A DNA stretch of 15,222 bases from Solirubrobacterales bacterium (GTDB taxonomy: Bacteria > Actinomycetota > Thermoleophilia > Solirubrobacterales > Solirubrobacteraceae), in contig JACCYI010000073.1 in assembly GCA_013696535.1 (NCBI GenBank), positions 1-15,222 on the forward strand, in the 5' to 3' direction. The position numbers and the translations under genes are program-made. Below the pieces are notes generated by a model. It had not been told where the DNA came from. It saw nothing but the letters and a program-made list of their open reading frames with translations, and made no database searches. Each line of letters begins with the position of its first letter. Positions within the stretch are counted from its first letter, which is position 1. This document shows, piece by piece, positions 14,962 through 15,222 of this stretch.

Positions 14962-15222
14962 GACCTCCGGCTGCGGAGAGCCAGGGCGACGGTGCCGAGG
15001 GTGATCAAGGCGAGGAGGGCCGGCAGGAGCAAGCCCATGCCACCGCTGCCCGCTCCGGTCAGGCTGGTGGCGGTGAGAGCACCGGGAGCGGATCGCAGCG
15101 TCTCGAGCTGCCGCTCGCTTGGTGTCGACCGTGCTGCCTGGTCGCCGGCCTGTGCTTCGCCCCCCTCCGAGCGGGCAGACGCAGGCTCCCGAACCCGGGA
15201 CGTCGAGCGAGACGCCGGGGCC
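14958..15222 (-). CDS. C-terminal end of a surface protein with a membrane-anchor tail (N-terminus beyond window)
   Basis: The frame is open from the right edge to TGA at 14958-14960, giving 87 residues. It starts with a long hydrophilic stretch rich in Ser/Thr/Arg/Glu/Ala, then GAGSGGMG, one hydrophobic helix (LLLPALLALITLGTVALAL) and a basic end RSRRS. This Gly-Ser-Gly-Gly linker, helix and Arg tail is the layout of C-terminal surface anchors. There is no LPxTG, so sortase anchoring is not supported. The GTGA overlap with the hydrolase start supports that this is a real gene end and that the two are coupled. The N-terminal domain, which would define its function, lies outside the window. 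Confidence 0.65.
   Translation of the reverse strand, partial: APASRSTSRVREPASARSEGGEAQAGDQAARSTPSERQLETLRSAPGALTATSLTGAGSGGMGLLLPALLALITLGTVALALRSRRS

Noticed and set aside
14528..15004. Plus-strand open frame over the hydrolase N-terminus
   Set aside because: It is antisense to a gene with clear GH-A motifs and a signal peptide, has no recognisable domain, and lacks a sensible start context.

Overview
The window is very GC-rich and densely coded. Reading frames are typical of a high-GC actinobacterium, and GTG and TTG starts are frequent. The mix of gene families suggests Actinomycetota, possibly the Thermoleophilia/Solirubrobacterales group; this placement is an inference from style and content, not a search. 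Almost all of the window is one surface-polysaccharide (EPS/capsule) biosynthesis locus made of two converging gene trains. I see no rRNA, tRNA, CRISPR array, insertion sequence or phage gene.

Plus-strand train (1 to 9416, eight genes, no intergenic gaps): the 3' part of a polyprenyl-phosphate glycosyl-1-phosphate transferase; an alpha/alpha-toroid protein of unknown function; a DUF354 GT-B-like protein; a fused MDR-dehydrogenase/Gfo-Idh-MocA oxidoreductase; a GT4-type glycosyltransferase; a Wzx-like flippase; a hexapeptide-repeat acyltransferase; and a SAM-dependent methyltransferase. Each start overlaps the previous stop by 4 bp (8 bp in one case) through TTGA, ATGA or GTGA junctions, so the set looks translationally coupled.

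Minus-strand train (15222 down to 9325, five genes): the C-terminal end of a surface protein with a membrane anchor; a secreted clan GH-A-like glycoside hydrolase; a combined Wzz/BY-kinase chain-length regulator; a non-hydrolysing UDP-GlcNAc 2-epimerase; and a Wzy/O-antigen-ligase-type membrane protein. The Wzy gene converges on the methyltransferase gene and overlaps it by 92 bp tail to tail. The only noncoding stretch in the window is 84 bp (13438-13521).

Together the genes encode a Wzx/Wzy-dependent pathway. The initiating transferase puts the first sugar phosphate on undecaprenyl phosphate. The GT4 enzyme, and perhaps the DUF354 protein, extend the repeat unit. The oxidoreductase and 2-epimerase shape nucleotide sugars (the epimerase gives UDP-ManNAc). 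The acyltransferase and methyltransferase decorate the unit, Wzx flips it, Wzy polymerises it, and the Wzz/BY-kinase sets length. The secreted hydrolase probably trims or releases the product. The least understood part is the coupled toroid / DUF354 / bi-domain oxidoreductase module at 1192-5614. The most unusual sequence details are the in-frame tandem repeats in the toroid protein and in the kinase.
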